A stretch of 64,000 nucleotides of DNA from Desulfoscipio gibsoniae DSM 7213 (GTDB lineage Bacteria > Bacillota > Desulfotomaculia > Desulfotomaculales > Desulfallaceae). The notes under the pieces were generated by a model. It saw only the letters and a list, made by a program, of their open reading frames with translations. It had not been told where the DNA came from and did no database searches. The DNA is taken from the NCBI RefSeq assembly GCF_000233715.2, contig NC_021184.1, positions 4,150,001-4,214,000 on the forward strand. Reading direction: 5' to 3'. Each line of letters begins with the position of its first letter. The first letter of the stretch is position 1. Made by a program: the position numbers and the translations under genes. Shown here in pieces: positions 36,923-45,682 of this stretch.

Positions 36923-36953
36923 ATGCCAGGTGTTAAGTTGAACGGTCGTGGGA
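36923..36953 (+). repeat. Dispersed repeat family B, copy 2
   Basis: ATGCCAGGTGTTAAGTTGAA followed by CGGTCGTGGG, the shortest copy of the unit found at 14104-14175 and 48636-48695. Confidence 0.7.
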
Positions 36954-37102
36954 AAGATAGTTAATGTTTTCGGACAAGGAAGGTTTGACGAAGAATAATA
37001 AAGTATCTAAAATTTTCATATAAAGTGATTAATGGGCATTAATAAGGGCACTGATAAGGCTGGTGATTGTATTAAGGCTATATAAAGGTGGTGTTGGCCA
37101 GT

Positions 37103-38281
37103 ATGGTTCGAGCTTTGATCTTTTTATCAATTATTTTACTATACGGCCTGCTCAATTACTGGATTGGCATGCGCCTGTGGCAGTTGGCCGGAAAATTCAT
37201 ACCCCATGTGACCGCAAGCTTATATTGGTTGGTTTTCTGGCTTGTCGTACTGTCTTTTTTAGCAGGTCGTCTATGTGAAAGATATGTTAATTATAAAATA
37301 GGCCAGCCTTTAATTCTGCTGGGATCCTATTGGATGGCAGCTATGGTTTATTTGGCCATAATTCTTGGCTTACTGGAATTGGTTCGCCTTGCGGATAAGC
37401 GTCTCACGTTTTTGCCCCGGGGAGCTTACGAGCAATTCCCCACTGCGCCGTTGATTGGCTTTAGTGTATTAATAATTGTTATTGTCATTATAGGTTATGG
37501 TTGGTGGAATGCCAGGATCCCCCATATCATTCATTATGATATTAATATTCCCAAACAAGCGGGTAGTATTAAACAACTACACGTAGTGGCGGTCTCTGAT
37601 CTGCACCTGGGCAATACTGTGCACAATAAGCGTTTACAGGGATTGGTTGAAATGGTGAACGGTTTAAACCCGGATATCATACTGTTACCCGGTGATATAG
37701 TGGATGAAGACCCGATGCCATTTATCGAGCAAAATATGGGTCATACACTGCGCAAGCTGGCACCCCGGTACGGTATTTATGCTGTGCCGGGAAACCATGA
37801 GTACATAGGTGGTCGTTGGGTTGAAATCATTAACGGCCTGGAAAAGGCTGGGGTTAATGTACTGCAGGATGAAGTTATTAAGGTGGCGGACAGTTTTTAT
37901 GTGGTGGGTCGAGATGATTTATATAGTAGGTATTATACAAATAATAAACGAAGTGATTTACAAACAATTGTACAAGGCATCGATAAAGCACTGCCGGTTA
38001 TTGCAATTGACCATCAACCTGTCAACTTAAGCGAGCCCGAGGAGCAGGGAGTTGACCTGCAAATCTCGGGACACACGCACCGTGGCCAGTTCTTTCCCTT
38101 CAACATTGTTACAGCTCGCATATTTGAGATTGACCGGGGGTACTTGCGCAAAGAGAATCTGCAGGTCATTGTTTCCACCGGGTTTGGCACATGGGGTCCG
38201 CCCGTTAGAATTGGCAGCCAGTCTGAGATTTTAGATATCGTAATCAACTTTAACTCCCCTGCCGGCAAATCTCCGTCCTAA
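37103..38281 (+). CDS. Membrane-bound metallophosphoesterase (YkuE type)
   Basis: About 392 residues. Residues 1-150 hold four or five membrane helices, then a calcineurin-like phosphoesterase domain with all metal motifs: VVAVSDLHLGN, LLPGDIVDE, PGNHEY, VIAIDHQP and ISGHTHRGQFFP. Proteins of this type face the outside of the membrane and may act on lipid or phospho-substrates. ATG 37103, ten bases after AAAGGTGG, is preferred over the GTG at 37088. No operon partner. Confidence 0.88.
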   Translation: MVRALIFLSIILLYGLLNYWIGMRLWQLAGKFIPHVTASLYWLVFWLVVLSFLAGRLCERYVNYKIGQPLILLGSYWMAAMVYLAIILGLLELVRLADKRLTFLPRGAYEQFPTAPLIGFSVLIIVIVIIGYGWWNARIPHIIHYDINIPKQAGSIKQLHVVAVSDLHLGNTVHNKRLQGLVEMVNGLNPDIILLPGDIVDEDPMPFIEQNMGHTLRKLAPRYGIYAVPGNHEYIGGRWVEIINGLEKAGVNVLQDEVIKVADSFYVVGRDDLYSRYYTNNKRSDLQTIVQGIDKALPVIAIDHQPVNLSEPEEQGVDLQISGHTHRGQFFPFNIVTARIFEIDRGYLRKENLQVIVSTGFGTWGPPVRIGSQSEILDIVINFNSPAGKSPS

Positions 38282-38408
38282 ACTTGCAATGAACGGGGAT
38301 CAAGGTAGATTAATAATGTGCTATGCGAACATCCGGAAATTTAGAAGCATCCTTGGGGCGGCATTTTCAAGCCGCCGGGTTTAAAGAAGATCAGGTGGTA
38401 TTTTTCCA

Positions 38409-40199
38409 TTACCCGTCAACTAAATCCACAAATTTAAACTGCTGTGTATCAACCAGGCCACGGTTGGTCAGGCGCAGTGCCGGCAGCACAGGCAGAGAAA
38501 GCAGCGACATGGTCATAAAGGGAGACACTAAACGACAGCCCAGCTCTACCCAAGCTTGTTGCACGGCCTGGACTTGTTTGGCCACCTCTTCCACCGGCGC
38601 GTTGGACATCAGACCGGCTATGGGCAGGGGCAATAAAGCGAGTACCTGGCCGTCGCGAACCGCCACCATACCACCGCCACAGCCGGCCAGGGTGTTGCCC
38701 GCCAGAGCCATATCGGCGTCATTCATGCCCACTATGAGTAAGTTGTGGCTGTCGTGGGCCACAGTTGAAGCTACTGCTCCACCGCTGAAGCCAAAGCCCC
38801 GGACAAAGCCCAGGCCAATACCGCCACTGCCGCCGTGCCGCTCCACCACCGCCACTTTGGCCAGATCACCGGCGGCATCTGCCTTTAGCTGCCCATCGCT
38901 TATGGGTAAATGGATAGTTACATGCCGGTTTATGACACTGGCTTCAATGATTTCCATCACCCTGACGCGAACTGTACCGGACACAGCCGGTGCCGGTATG
39001 GCAAAATGCTCCGCCGCCAGCAGTTCCCGCAAATGCACCGAATTGCGCACAGCCTCAGGGTAGGTAACCGCGGGCAAGTCCACCAGCAATTGACCCGCTT
39101 CAGCGATTAGCCGGCCATCGGCCAGCACTTTATCCACCTGCACTCCGGCCAGGTCTTTGAGAAACAGAATATCAGCCAACCGCCCGGGGGCAATGGCTCC
39201 CAGATCACGGGCCACACCAAAACACTCGGCGGTGTTAATGGTTACCGCCTGGATGGCCCGTACGGGGTCAAGCCCGTTGCTTATGGCCCGGCGCACTACA
39301 TTGTTTAAATGTCCTACCGAAAGCAGAGTTTCAGGGTGGCAATCGTCACTTACCAGTATCGCCCGGCGACTGTCCACCCTGGTTTCAGTAAGGCTTTTTA
39401 CCGTGGCCTGCACATCGTGCCAGGCCGAGCCCTCCCGCATTTTGGCATACATACCCAACCGCATGCGGTTTAAGGCATCCTCGGTCAGAACAGACTCGTG
39501 GCAGGAAATGATACCGGCTGCCGCGTAGGCCGCCAGTCCCTGAAAGTCACCCGGCACGGAATAGTGCCCGGTGATTGGCTTACCAGCCTGCATGGTTGCT
39601 TGCAGTTCACCGTGCACCAGCGTATCACCGGCCAGCACACCCGGGAAATTCATCATTTCCCCCAGCCCGCAAATACCCGGCCACTGCATGGCGGTGGCGA
39701 TCTCCCGGGGGCCAAAGACGGCGCCGGCATCCTCAAAGCCTGGCGCAGCCGGAACACAGGAGGGCATGGTGGCAAATACTTTCAACGGTAAGTCAAACCC
39801 TTCCTCTACCATTAATTTCACACCGTCCAGCCCCAGCACGTTAGCAATTTCATGGGGGTCCATAAAAATGGTTGTGGTACCGCCGGCCAGAACAGCCCGG
39901 GCAAATTGAGTTACCGTCACCATGCTGCTTTCTACATGCACATGGCCATCCATAAAACCGGGGCTAAGATAATACCCGCCGGCATCGATAACCTCGGTTT
40001 GCGGACCCATGGTATGGCGGACATCGCCTACCGTGGCTATTCGCTGGCCCGTTATGGCAATATCCCAGTTCAAGATTTCGCCGGTAAAGACATTGATTAC
40101 CCGGCCGCCAAGGATCACCAGGTCCGCCGGTTTTTTACCCGTGGCCACCGCCACCAGCTCCAGAGTTACTTCCTCCAGGGGACGCCTGGATAATACCAT
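38409..40199 (-). CDS. ade: Adenine deaminase
   Basis: 596 residues, the usual Ade length. Amidohydrolase metal ligands are visible: GFMDGHVHVESSM (HxH), GLGEMMNFPGV (Glu), ITGHYSV (His), ISCHESV (His) and VSDDCHPE (Asp). The C-terminal Ade domain has GGSGGIGLGFVRGFGF and MALAGNTLAGCGGGM. It converts adenine to hypoxanthine in purine salvage. GAGGAGGG lies upstream of ATG 40199. A paralogue is at 50628-52373. Confidence 0.95.
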   Translation of the reverse strand: MVLSRRPLEEVTLELVAVATGKKPADLVILGGRVINVFTGEILNWDIAITGQRIATVGDVRHTMGPQTEVIDAGGYYLSPGFMDGHVHVESSMVTVTQFARAVLAGGTTTIFMDPHEIANVLGLDGVKLMVEEGFDLPLKVFATMPSCVPAAPGFEDAGAVFGPREIATAMQWPGICGLGEMMNFPGVLAGDTLVHGELQATMQAGKPITGHYSVPGDFQGLAAYAAAGIISCHESVLTEDALNRMRLGMYAKMREGSAWHDVQATVKSLTETRVDSRRAILVSDDCHPETLLSVGHLNNVVRRAISNGLDPVRAIQAVTINTAECFGVARDLGAIAPGRLADILFLKDLAGVQVDKVLADGRLIAEAGQLLVDLPAVTYPEAVRNSVHLRELLAAEHFAIPAPAVSGTVRVRVMEIIEASVINRHVTIHLPISDGQLKADAAGDLAKVAVVERHGGSGGIGLGFVRGFGFSGGAVASTVAHDSHNLLIVGMNDADMALAGNTLAGCGGGMVAVRDGQVLALLPLPIAGLMSNAPVEEVAKQVQAVQQAWVELGCRLVSPFMTMSLLSLPVLPALRLTNRGLVDTQQFKFVDLVDG

Positions 40200-40220
40200 A
40201 ATTTACCCTCCTCTGATTGT

Positions 40221-40247
40221 AAAAAATAACAGGGGCTTAAAGCCCCC
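40221..40247 (-). terminator. Intrinsic terminator
   Basis: Perfect palindrome GGGGCTTTAAGCCCC followed on the minus strand by TGTTATTTTTT. It separates the 78-residue gene from ade, so ade has its own promoter or is attenuated. Confidence 0.75.
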
Positions 40248-40288
40248 GGTTTTTGTCGTTTCTAACTATAACAGGCTATTACATTATA

Positions 40289-40525
40289 TTAACCTTTTTT
40301 ACGGGCATTGATAAAATATCTGCGGCCATCATTAGTACCCCTGGGCTGAAAATCAAAATCATGTTCTGCTAAAAGATTGATTATTGGGTCGGCCTGATGG
40401 GCATCGGCTGACTCCATGTTTATATTAATCTCTTCCCCCGGGGCCATTTTGTTAATGGCATTGCGCACATGCTCCACAGCTCGATCGTCAATTTCAGGCG
40501 GCAAGGTAATGGACATTTTACTCAT
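40289..40525 (-). CDS. Unknown protein, 78 residues
   Basis: Soluble acidic protein beginning KMSITLPPEIDDRAVEHV and ending in basic residues; an alternating beta-alpha-beta pattern (ITLPPE ... EININME ... FDFQPRGT) resembles a small ferredoxin-like or coat-associated fold, but no family is recognised. ATG 40525 follows GGAGG at 12 bases; the ATG three codons later is too distant. Confidence 0.6.
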   Translation of the reverse strand: MSKMSITLPPEIDDRAVEHVRNAINKMAPGEEININMESADAHQADPIINLLAEHDFDFQPRGTNDGRRYFINARKKG

Positions 40526-40618
40526 CGGCTGAAAAACCTCCAGTGATTTTGGATTATTTTATTAAGATAGTATTTATATTTTTTATTCTATTATACAAAT
40601 TCATAATAAACGGGCCTC

Positions 40619-41977
40619 TTATAGTTTGGTAATCCAGCCTTTACCAGAAAGCTTGACCCCGGTAGTAAGGACGTTAAGAAAAGTGGAGCGGAACAAATCC
40701 CCAACCAATGCCTTTTTAACCGGGGGCAGTTTTAGAATCCCCCCCAGGATACCTCGCATCACCCGGTGGGTGACAGCGCCGGGGTCATCAAATATATAGT
40801 TTGGCAGGGTTCCCTTCTCCAGGCAGGCCAGTATGTTCCGCTCAAAAGTGGTTTCCGGGGGCAGCACTCTTTGCCGGCGCTTTTTAAGCTGCAGTGCCCC
40901 GTGAACACATCGCGCAGCGCATACCCCACAGCCCAAGCAAATGCTCTCATCCACCAGGGCAAGCCTTTTCCCCCTTCCTGCACCTTCTTCAGAACCCGGT
41001 CCAGTTGCAAAACAGCTGGTTACCTCACCAACTTGTGCAGAAATCAAATGGATACCCTTTACCGGGCAGGCTGCGACACAACTACCGCAACCAGTGCATT
41101 TCTCAGCGTTCACAACAGCGATAAAACTGGAAGTTTTAATAAAACCGACATATCCAAACTTGTTGATACCCCGAAGCAGGTTACAGCAACAGGCACAGCA
41201 GCAGCAGATAAACGTAATATTATGTTGCACGTTATCAGCACTGAAGACAAGTCCCATCTCCTTACAGCGGGCTAAGTTGTCCAGCACCTGTTCGCGGCTG
41301 ACCTTTGTGGCCATTTGATGTCTGATTAAGTAATCTGCAGCATAACTAAAGGAGGTGCAAGTATCTAAAGGAATAGAACATTTTTTATAACCACTGTGCA
41401 GTTTCTCGTGCCGGCAGGCGCAGGTACCGATGGCATACCGGTTATGGCTGTCCACGATGGCTTCGGCTTTTTCGTAAGGCAAAATTTCCACCACATCTTC
41501 CGGCGCCACCGCATCTATATAGGGCACAGCCCTGGCCAGGGCTATTCGCTGCCCGTCACCAGCGTTAGCCCGGTAAAAATCGCCGCTGCCTGTCAGGTAG
41601 GCATGAAACAACCCCGCAGCAACTCCGGGATCAAAATTACCGCAGCTGCGCATCATGGTAAATTCAAATATGCCTACCATAATAGGCGAAGGCATGTAAT
41701 AATAACGGCCACCATGATAAAGATCCAGCACCAAACCCTTATCCGCCAAACCGGCCAGTCTACCCTGTAAAATACCCGGATCATCACCAGTTATGCGGGC
41801 AATCCTATCCACGGTGGAGAGCAAGTAGGGCATTTGCACTACTAAATCCGCTTCTTGTTCAGTGTACAATTCTCTGAGCAACCTGTGTAAGGCTTCGTTC
41901 CACGGGGATTTAACGGTAAGGTTATCTATTTTTTCACCCAGCTTGCGATATACGTCTTTGCCCGCCATATGCCCCAT
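40619..41977 (-). CDS. Multi-cluster ferredoxin-like protein with CCCC-A-CCC motif
   Basis: About 452 residues. Residues 10-90 resemble a winged helix. Two classic 4Fe-4S motifs sit at about 290-350 (CTGCGSCVAACP, CLGCGVCAARCV). Before them is ICCCCACCCNLLRG, seven cysteines in eight positions, and an upstream CACRHEKLHSGYKKC block, so several clusters are possible. The architecture is common in Desulfotomaculum-like genomes as unnamed electron-transfer or redox-sensing proteins. ATG 41977 is preferred (AAAGGA about 11 bases upstream); TTG 42001 is an alternative. No operon partner. Confidence 0.8.
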   Translation of the reverse strand: MGHMAGKDVYRKLGEKIDNLTVKSPWNEALHRLLRELYTEQEADLVVQMPYLLSTVDRIARITGDDPGILQGRLAGLADKGLVLDLYHGGRYYYMPSPIMVGIFEFTMMRSCGNFDPGVAAGLFHAYLTGSGDFYRANAGDGQRIALARAVPYIDAVAPEDVVEILPYEKAEAIVDSHNRYAIGTCACRHEKLHSGYKKCSIPLDTCTSFSYAADYLIRHQMATKVSREQVLDNLARCKEMGLVFSADNVQHNITFICCCCACCCNLLRGINKFGYVGFIKTSSFIAVVNAEKCTGCGSCVAACPVKGIHLISAQVGEVTSCFATGPGSEEGAGRGKRLALVDESICLGCGVCAARCVHGALQLKKRRQRVLPPETTFERNILACLEKGTLPNYIFDDPGAVTHRVMRGILGGILKLPPVKKALVGDLFRSTFLNVLTTGVKLSGKGWITKL

Positions 41978-42186
41978 ACCTTTTGCCGTCCTTTCATACA
42001 AATCAAGTATGGATATACACTATCTGCATTCACATACACCATAGTTCGCCAATTAAATATCTACTCCTGCAAAGCATCCAGTCTCAAACTATAGCACCAA
42101 AGTAAAAACTCCCTTAGTTTAAAAGGTAAAGGTTTTTTGGTGAAGATATGATAAACTATTACTACTTTAAAAATTGAGGGGTATTA

Positions 42187-42810
42187 ATGATTAAACATGT
42201 TATTTTCGATTTCGATGGTACCATTGTAGAGTCACGCTACCTGACTGTTGAATTATTAAATGAGCTGGCCCCCAAGTATAGGCTTAGAAAAATAAAGGAA
42301 AGCGAATATGAACACCTGCGTTCGTTATCCATCCCCCAGAGGTGTAAGGCCATCAATCTCCCTTTTTACAAGCTGCCCATGCTAAAGATGGAATTAACCC
42401 AAAAATACAGGCGGGCCGCCGCTTCTCTGGAAACTATCAGCGGCATCAAGGAAGTGCTTGGTAAGCTCAAGGCCGGGGGAATGGCACTCAGCATTATATC
42501 TTCTAACTCGGCGGAAAATATTAATACTTTTTTAACGCACAACAAGATCAACTTTTTCGACAATATCATTTCATCAAGCGGCCTGTTTGGTAAGGATAAA
42601 GCCATAAAGGTTTTTTTAACTAGACATACATTAAACAGTAAAGATGTAATTTACATAGGAGATGAATGCCGAGACATTATCGCCTGTCAAAAAAACAAGG
42701 TACGCATTATCGCCGTAACGTGGGGCTATGATACAGAGGAACTACTGGCCAGCTGTCATCCCGACGCACTTATACACAGCCCGCTGGAAATATGTAAAAT
42801 TATTCACTAA
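42187..42810 (+). CDS. HAD-family hydrolase (phosphatase-like)
   Basis: 207 residues with the three HAD motifs: FDFDGTIVES (nucleophile Asp), IISSNSAENI (motif II), and DKAIKVFL plus YIGDECRDIIAC (motifs III/IV). The helical cap between motifs I and II makes it a subfamily I phosphatase similar to phosphoglycolate phosphatases. GAGGGG lies before ATG 42187. Substrate unknown. Confidence 0.9.
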   Translation: MIKHVIFDFDGTIVESRYLTVELLNELAPKYRLRKIKESEYEHLRSLSIPQRCKAINLPFYKLPMLKMELTQKYRRAAASLETISGIKEVLGKLKAGGMALSIISSNSAENINTFLTHNKINFFDNIISSSGLFGKDKAIKVFLTRHTLNSKDVIYIGDECRDIIACQKNKVRIIAVTWGYDTEELLASCHPDALIHSPLEICKIIH

Positions 42811-42847
42811 CATGCAAGACTATTTAGCAGCTTAATTTTCTTGGTGT

Positions 42848-42878
42848 TAAAAAAAGCAACACGGGCTACAGCCCGTGC
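42848..42878 (-). terminator. Intrinsic terminator of the peroxiredoxin gene
   Basis: CACGGGCT / AGCCCGTG, perfect 8-bp stem, followed on the minus strand by TTGCTTTTTTT, 80 bp after the stop. Confidence 0.8.
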
Positions 42879-42956
42879 GCATAAAAGATTCATGAATATG
42901 ATACCCCTATGTTCCATAACCTTAAAATACATTATTACCAATACACCCACTAACAA

Positions 42957-43550
42957 TTACTCTTTAGGGGGCTGCCATACTTCCCAAACTTTGCCCGCCC
43001 GATCGGTTGACGGTTTTAAAGTTGGACTACCTTCAACCCAACCGGAAGGCATTACTTCACCGGTTTTTTGATGATGCTGATAAGCCTTGACTTGGCGAAT
43101 AAGCTCCTGCGGGTTTCTGCCTACGGGCGGGCTCAATATCTCTGCCGCCTGAATAACGCCTTCCGGATCAATTAAAAACCGGCCACGGATATTTACCCCT
43201 GCGTCTTCATCGTAAACACCGTATAGTTTGCCAATTGCTCCAGTTTGGTCTGATAGCATGGGGAAAGGAACACCGCCGTCGACCATTTTGGACAATTCGG
43301 TTTCATTCCAAATTTTATGGGAGAATACGCTGTCGGTGCTGCAGGATAAAACCTCCACATTCAGAGACTTGAGCTTATCATAGCCAACGGCTATGTGCGA
43401 AATCTCAGTGGGTCATACAAAGGTAAAATCTCCGGGGTAAAAGCAAAGCACAACCCATTTCCCTTTGAAATCTTCCAATGCTACCTGTTTAACCTGCCCC
43501 TGGTAAAATGCCTTGGCCTGAAAGGCAGGCGCTTTTTTGGTTACCAGCAC
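42957..43550 (-). CDS. Selenocysteine-containing peroxiredoxin (PrxU type)
   Basis: GTG 43550 (AAGGGGG upstream) opens a 197-residue peroxiredoxin frame interrupted only by TGA at 43413-43415 (codon 46). The TGA is exactly the peroxidatic position: YPGDFTFV-U-PTEIS, where AhpC/Prx1-type proteins have Cys. Downstream sequence (SCSTDSVFSHKIW, GRFLIDPEGVIQ, GRNPQELIRQVKA) is normal for the family. A hairpin 18 nt after the UGA supports Sec. The resolving Cys site reads GEVMPSGW instead of GEVCP, so the partner thiol is external or different. It would reduce peroxides with a selenol. Gene finders would call only the downstream 133 residues (42957-43358). Confidence 0.9.
43379..43395 (-). promoter_or_regulatory. 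Candidate bacterial SECIS hairpin (peroxiredoxin)
   Basis: CATAGCC / GGCTATG, 7-bp perfect stem with loop GTT. The loop G is 25 nt after the UGA at 43413-43415. Confidence 0.7.
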
Positions 43551-43702
43551 ATTAAAACCCCCTTAGTTGGCATTATAATATATATTTTAATTTAATAACT
43601 TATATTTATCAATATATATTATAAATAAATTTTAAATTTATTTTTCTGCATTAATCCAACATAAGAGAACGACCCTATAACGCTATTAGTATTATGTTTA
43701 TA

Positions 43703-44362
43703 CTAAAGGTCCCTGTTTTGATAAACCTTCAAAGATAGGACAAAAGACACTACCAGTGTAATTAATATCACAACCATAATTGTAGTGAATATTTGTATAT
43801 CAGTTTGAGAATTAAAAAAAACCGTGATACTTTGTACCCAACCGACTTCCCTATTCACATAAAGAAAATTTACCACACCTGTTAGTCCAAAAAATAACAA
43901 GAAGAATAAAATAAGATTCAAAAATTTAATTTTAATATAGCCAAATTTAAAGTAAAAGGGTAAAAAAACACCGTTTATTAAACCTATGGCAAACAAGCCT
44001 CCGGCTAAACCTTCTAAAGAAATCGGGTGAACTTTTACGGGTAGACCTATTAATGCTATCAGTGTTGTTATCAACCAATAAGCCACAGTCCCTATGACAA
44101 TATAAACAATAATAGATAAATATTTAGCCAATACAATATTGGCTCTTTTTAAAGGTAAGCTGTTCAGCATTACGTCAGCTTTGTTTTTTTCATCGTAAGC
44201 ACAGGAGGTTAGTACCAGCATATAAGTAATAGCGGTCAAAGCCGTTGGGTACATTACCATTCCGGCCCCTTGCATGGCAATGGCAAAGAAAACAATATAG
44301 GCGAAGCTTAAGAGGATAATCTTCTTTTGAATTAATATGTCTTTTAATATTAAATTATACAT
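43703..44362 (-). CDS. ABC-2-type transporter permease
   Basis: About 219 residues with six hydrophobic segments; the N-terminus (YNLILKDILIQKKIILLSFAY) matches small permeases of the ABC-2 group partnered with YtrB/BcrA-like ATPases. ATG 44362 overlaps the ATPase stop by eight bases, indicating translational coupling. Third gene of the GntR-ATPase-permease operon. Such operons often respond to cell-wall-active compounds; the substrate is unknown. Confidence 0.85.
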   Translation of the reverse strand: MYNLILKDILIQKKIILLSFAYIVFFAIAMQGAGMVMYPTALTAITYMLVLTSCAYDEKNKADVMLNSLPLKRANIVLAKYLSIIVYIVIGTVAYWLITTLIALIGLPVKVHPISLEGLAGGLFAIGLINGVFLPFYFKFGYIKIKFLNLILFFLLFFGLTGVVNFLYVNREVGWVQSITVFFNSQTDIQIFTTIMVVILITLVVSFVLSLKVYQNRDL

Positions 44363-45221
44363 TCTGCAGCCCCCTTGTGTAATGCAGCATAATATCTTCC
44401 AAAGCCGGTTTTTCGATAAGCACATGTTTATCAAAAAGTAATTGGGCCTGCCGCCGGTCTCTTACCAATCCTTCAAAGCCAAACTGGTTTTCCTTAATGC
44501 CGATAAATTCTTTCCTTATATCGTTATCCAATAGATCCCTGCCGCCTTTGACCAACCCGTGCCCATCCAGCAGTTCATCTTTAGCGGTACTGAAAATGAT
44601 CTGCCCGTCATTGATAAACGTGATATAATCAGCTATTTTATCCAAATCCGAAGTTATATGAGTGGATAGAAAAACACCTTTGTTCTCATCCTGTATGATA
44701 TAAGTTAATATTTCCAGCAATTCATTTCTAACCACGGGGTCAAGGCCTGCGGTGGGTTCATCCATAATCAGCAGATCGGGATGGTGAGCCAGGGCCATCG
44801 CCAAAGAATACTTCATCTTCATCCCCTTGGATAAATCCTTGATCTTCTTTTGGGGCGGTAAATGAAAATCCGCCAAATATTTTGCAAAGGTACGGTTATC
44901 CCAGTTCTTATACAGCGGGGCAATGATTTTAGTCATTTCCCGTACGGTCAATTCTTCATAAAAATGGTTTTCGTCAAATACAAAGCCGATCTTATTTTTA
45001 ATTTCTATCTCGTGCCTGAGGTTATCCAGCCCGAAAACGTTAATAACCCCACCGTCTTTTTTCAGCAAGTTCAAAATCAGTTTTATCGTTGTGCTTTTAC
45101 CTGCGCCGTTAGGGCCAATGAAGCCCATAATACAGCCCTTTTCCATGGTAAAGCTGATGTCTTGCAAACTAAACCCTTTGAAGTTTTTTCTGAGTTTTTT
45201 TACTTCCAAAATGGGCTTCAT
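44355..45221 (-). CDS. ABC transporter ATP-binding protein
   Basis: 288 residues. Walker A GPNGAGKSTT, Q-loop region FVFDENHFYEEL, signature DLSKGMKMKYSLA (variant of LSGGQ), Walker B LLIMDEPTAGLD and the H-loop STHI are all present. The C-terminal 80 residues are the extension typical of BcrA/YtrB-like ATPases. GAGGGGG precedes ATG 45221 and the GntR stop is three bases upstream, so the genes form one operon with the permease. Confidence 0.93.
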   Translation of the reverse strand: MKPILEVKKLRKNFKGFSLQDISFTMEKGCIMGFIGPNGAGKSTTIKLILNLLKKDGGVINVFGLDNLRHEIEIKNKIGFVFDENHFYEELTVREMTKIIAPLYKNWDNRTFAKYLADFHLPPQKKIKDLSKGMKMKYSLAMALAHHPDLLIMDEPTAGLDPVVRNELLEILTYIIQDENKGVFLSTHITSDLDKIADYITFINDGQIIFSTAKDELLDGHGLVKGGRDLLDNDIRKEFIGIKENQFGFEGLVRDRRQAQLLFDKHVLIEKPALEDIMLHYTRGLQNV

Positions 45222-45224
45222 TTA

Positions 45225-45599
45225 TCATTCCCCCTCATAAAACAGTTTGAGCATTTGTTGTAATTGCTCAAAGGATAGATGCACGGATTTAGCGGCCACC
45301 ACCGCTTCCAGCAGTTTTTCTTCCACTATCTTCAGCCTCTTTTCATGGAGCAGCTCCTTGTTTTCCGCTGCTACATAGGACCCTTTGCCCGGCACGGTAA
45401 CCACAAAACCTTCCTTTTCCAGCTCGTCATAAGCCCGCTTAGTGGTAATAACGCTGATTTGCAGTTCTTTGGCCAGATTTCTGATCGATGGCAAAGGGTC
45501 GGCCTCCAAAAGTTCACCCTGCATAATCATTTCTTTTATTTGAGAAACAATCTGCTCGTAAATTGGCAAACTAGAAGAGTTGGAAATAACAATATGCAT
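45225..45599 (-). CDS. GntR-family regulator (YtrA subfamily)
   Basis: 124 residues: a GntR winged helix (PIYEQIVSQIKEMIMQGEL, LPSIRNLAKELQISVITTKRAYDELEKEGF) followed by a short dimerisation tail of about 45 residues, the YtrA pattern. It should repress its own operon with the ABC genes. ATG 45599 (AAGGGATG upstream) is preferred over the extension to 45644, which is leader sequence with the promoter palindrome. Confidence 0.92.
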   Translation of the reverse strand: MHIVISNSSSLPIYEQIVSQIKEMIMQGELLEADPLPSIRNLAKELQISVITTKRAYDELEKEGFVVTVPGKGSYVAAENKELLHEKRLKIVEEKLLEAVVAAKSVHLSFEQLQQMLKLFYEGE

Positions 45600-45631
45600 A
45601 ACCAAACATCCCTTCAAATAGCTGACCATAC

Positions 45632-45671
45632 TGTATATATACAATATAAACAGCTATAACAGTTTTGTCAA
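45632..45671 (-). promoter_or_regulatory. Promoter and operator of the GntR-ABC operon
   Basis: Minus strand: TTGACA (45666-45671), 17-nt spacer, TATATT (45643-45648), overlapping the perfect palindrome TGTATATATACA (45632-45643). The position at +1 suits autorepression by the GntR protein. Confidence 0.75.
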
Positions 45672-45682
45672 TGACTATTGCA

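Noticed and set aside
38323-39063. A 246-codon plus frame antisense to ade
   Set aside because: It runs opposite to a clear adenine deaminase; composition reflects the GC-rich third positions of that gene.
40200-40290. Purine riboswitch before ade
   Set aside because: No purine-riboswitch core is seen; the hairpin there is an intrinsic terminator for the upstream minus-strand gene.
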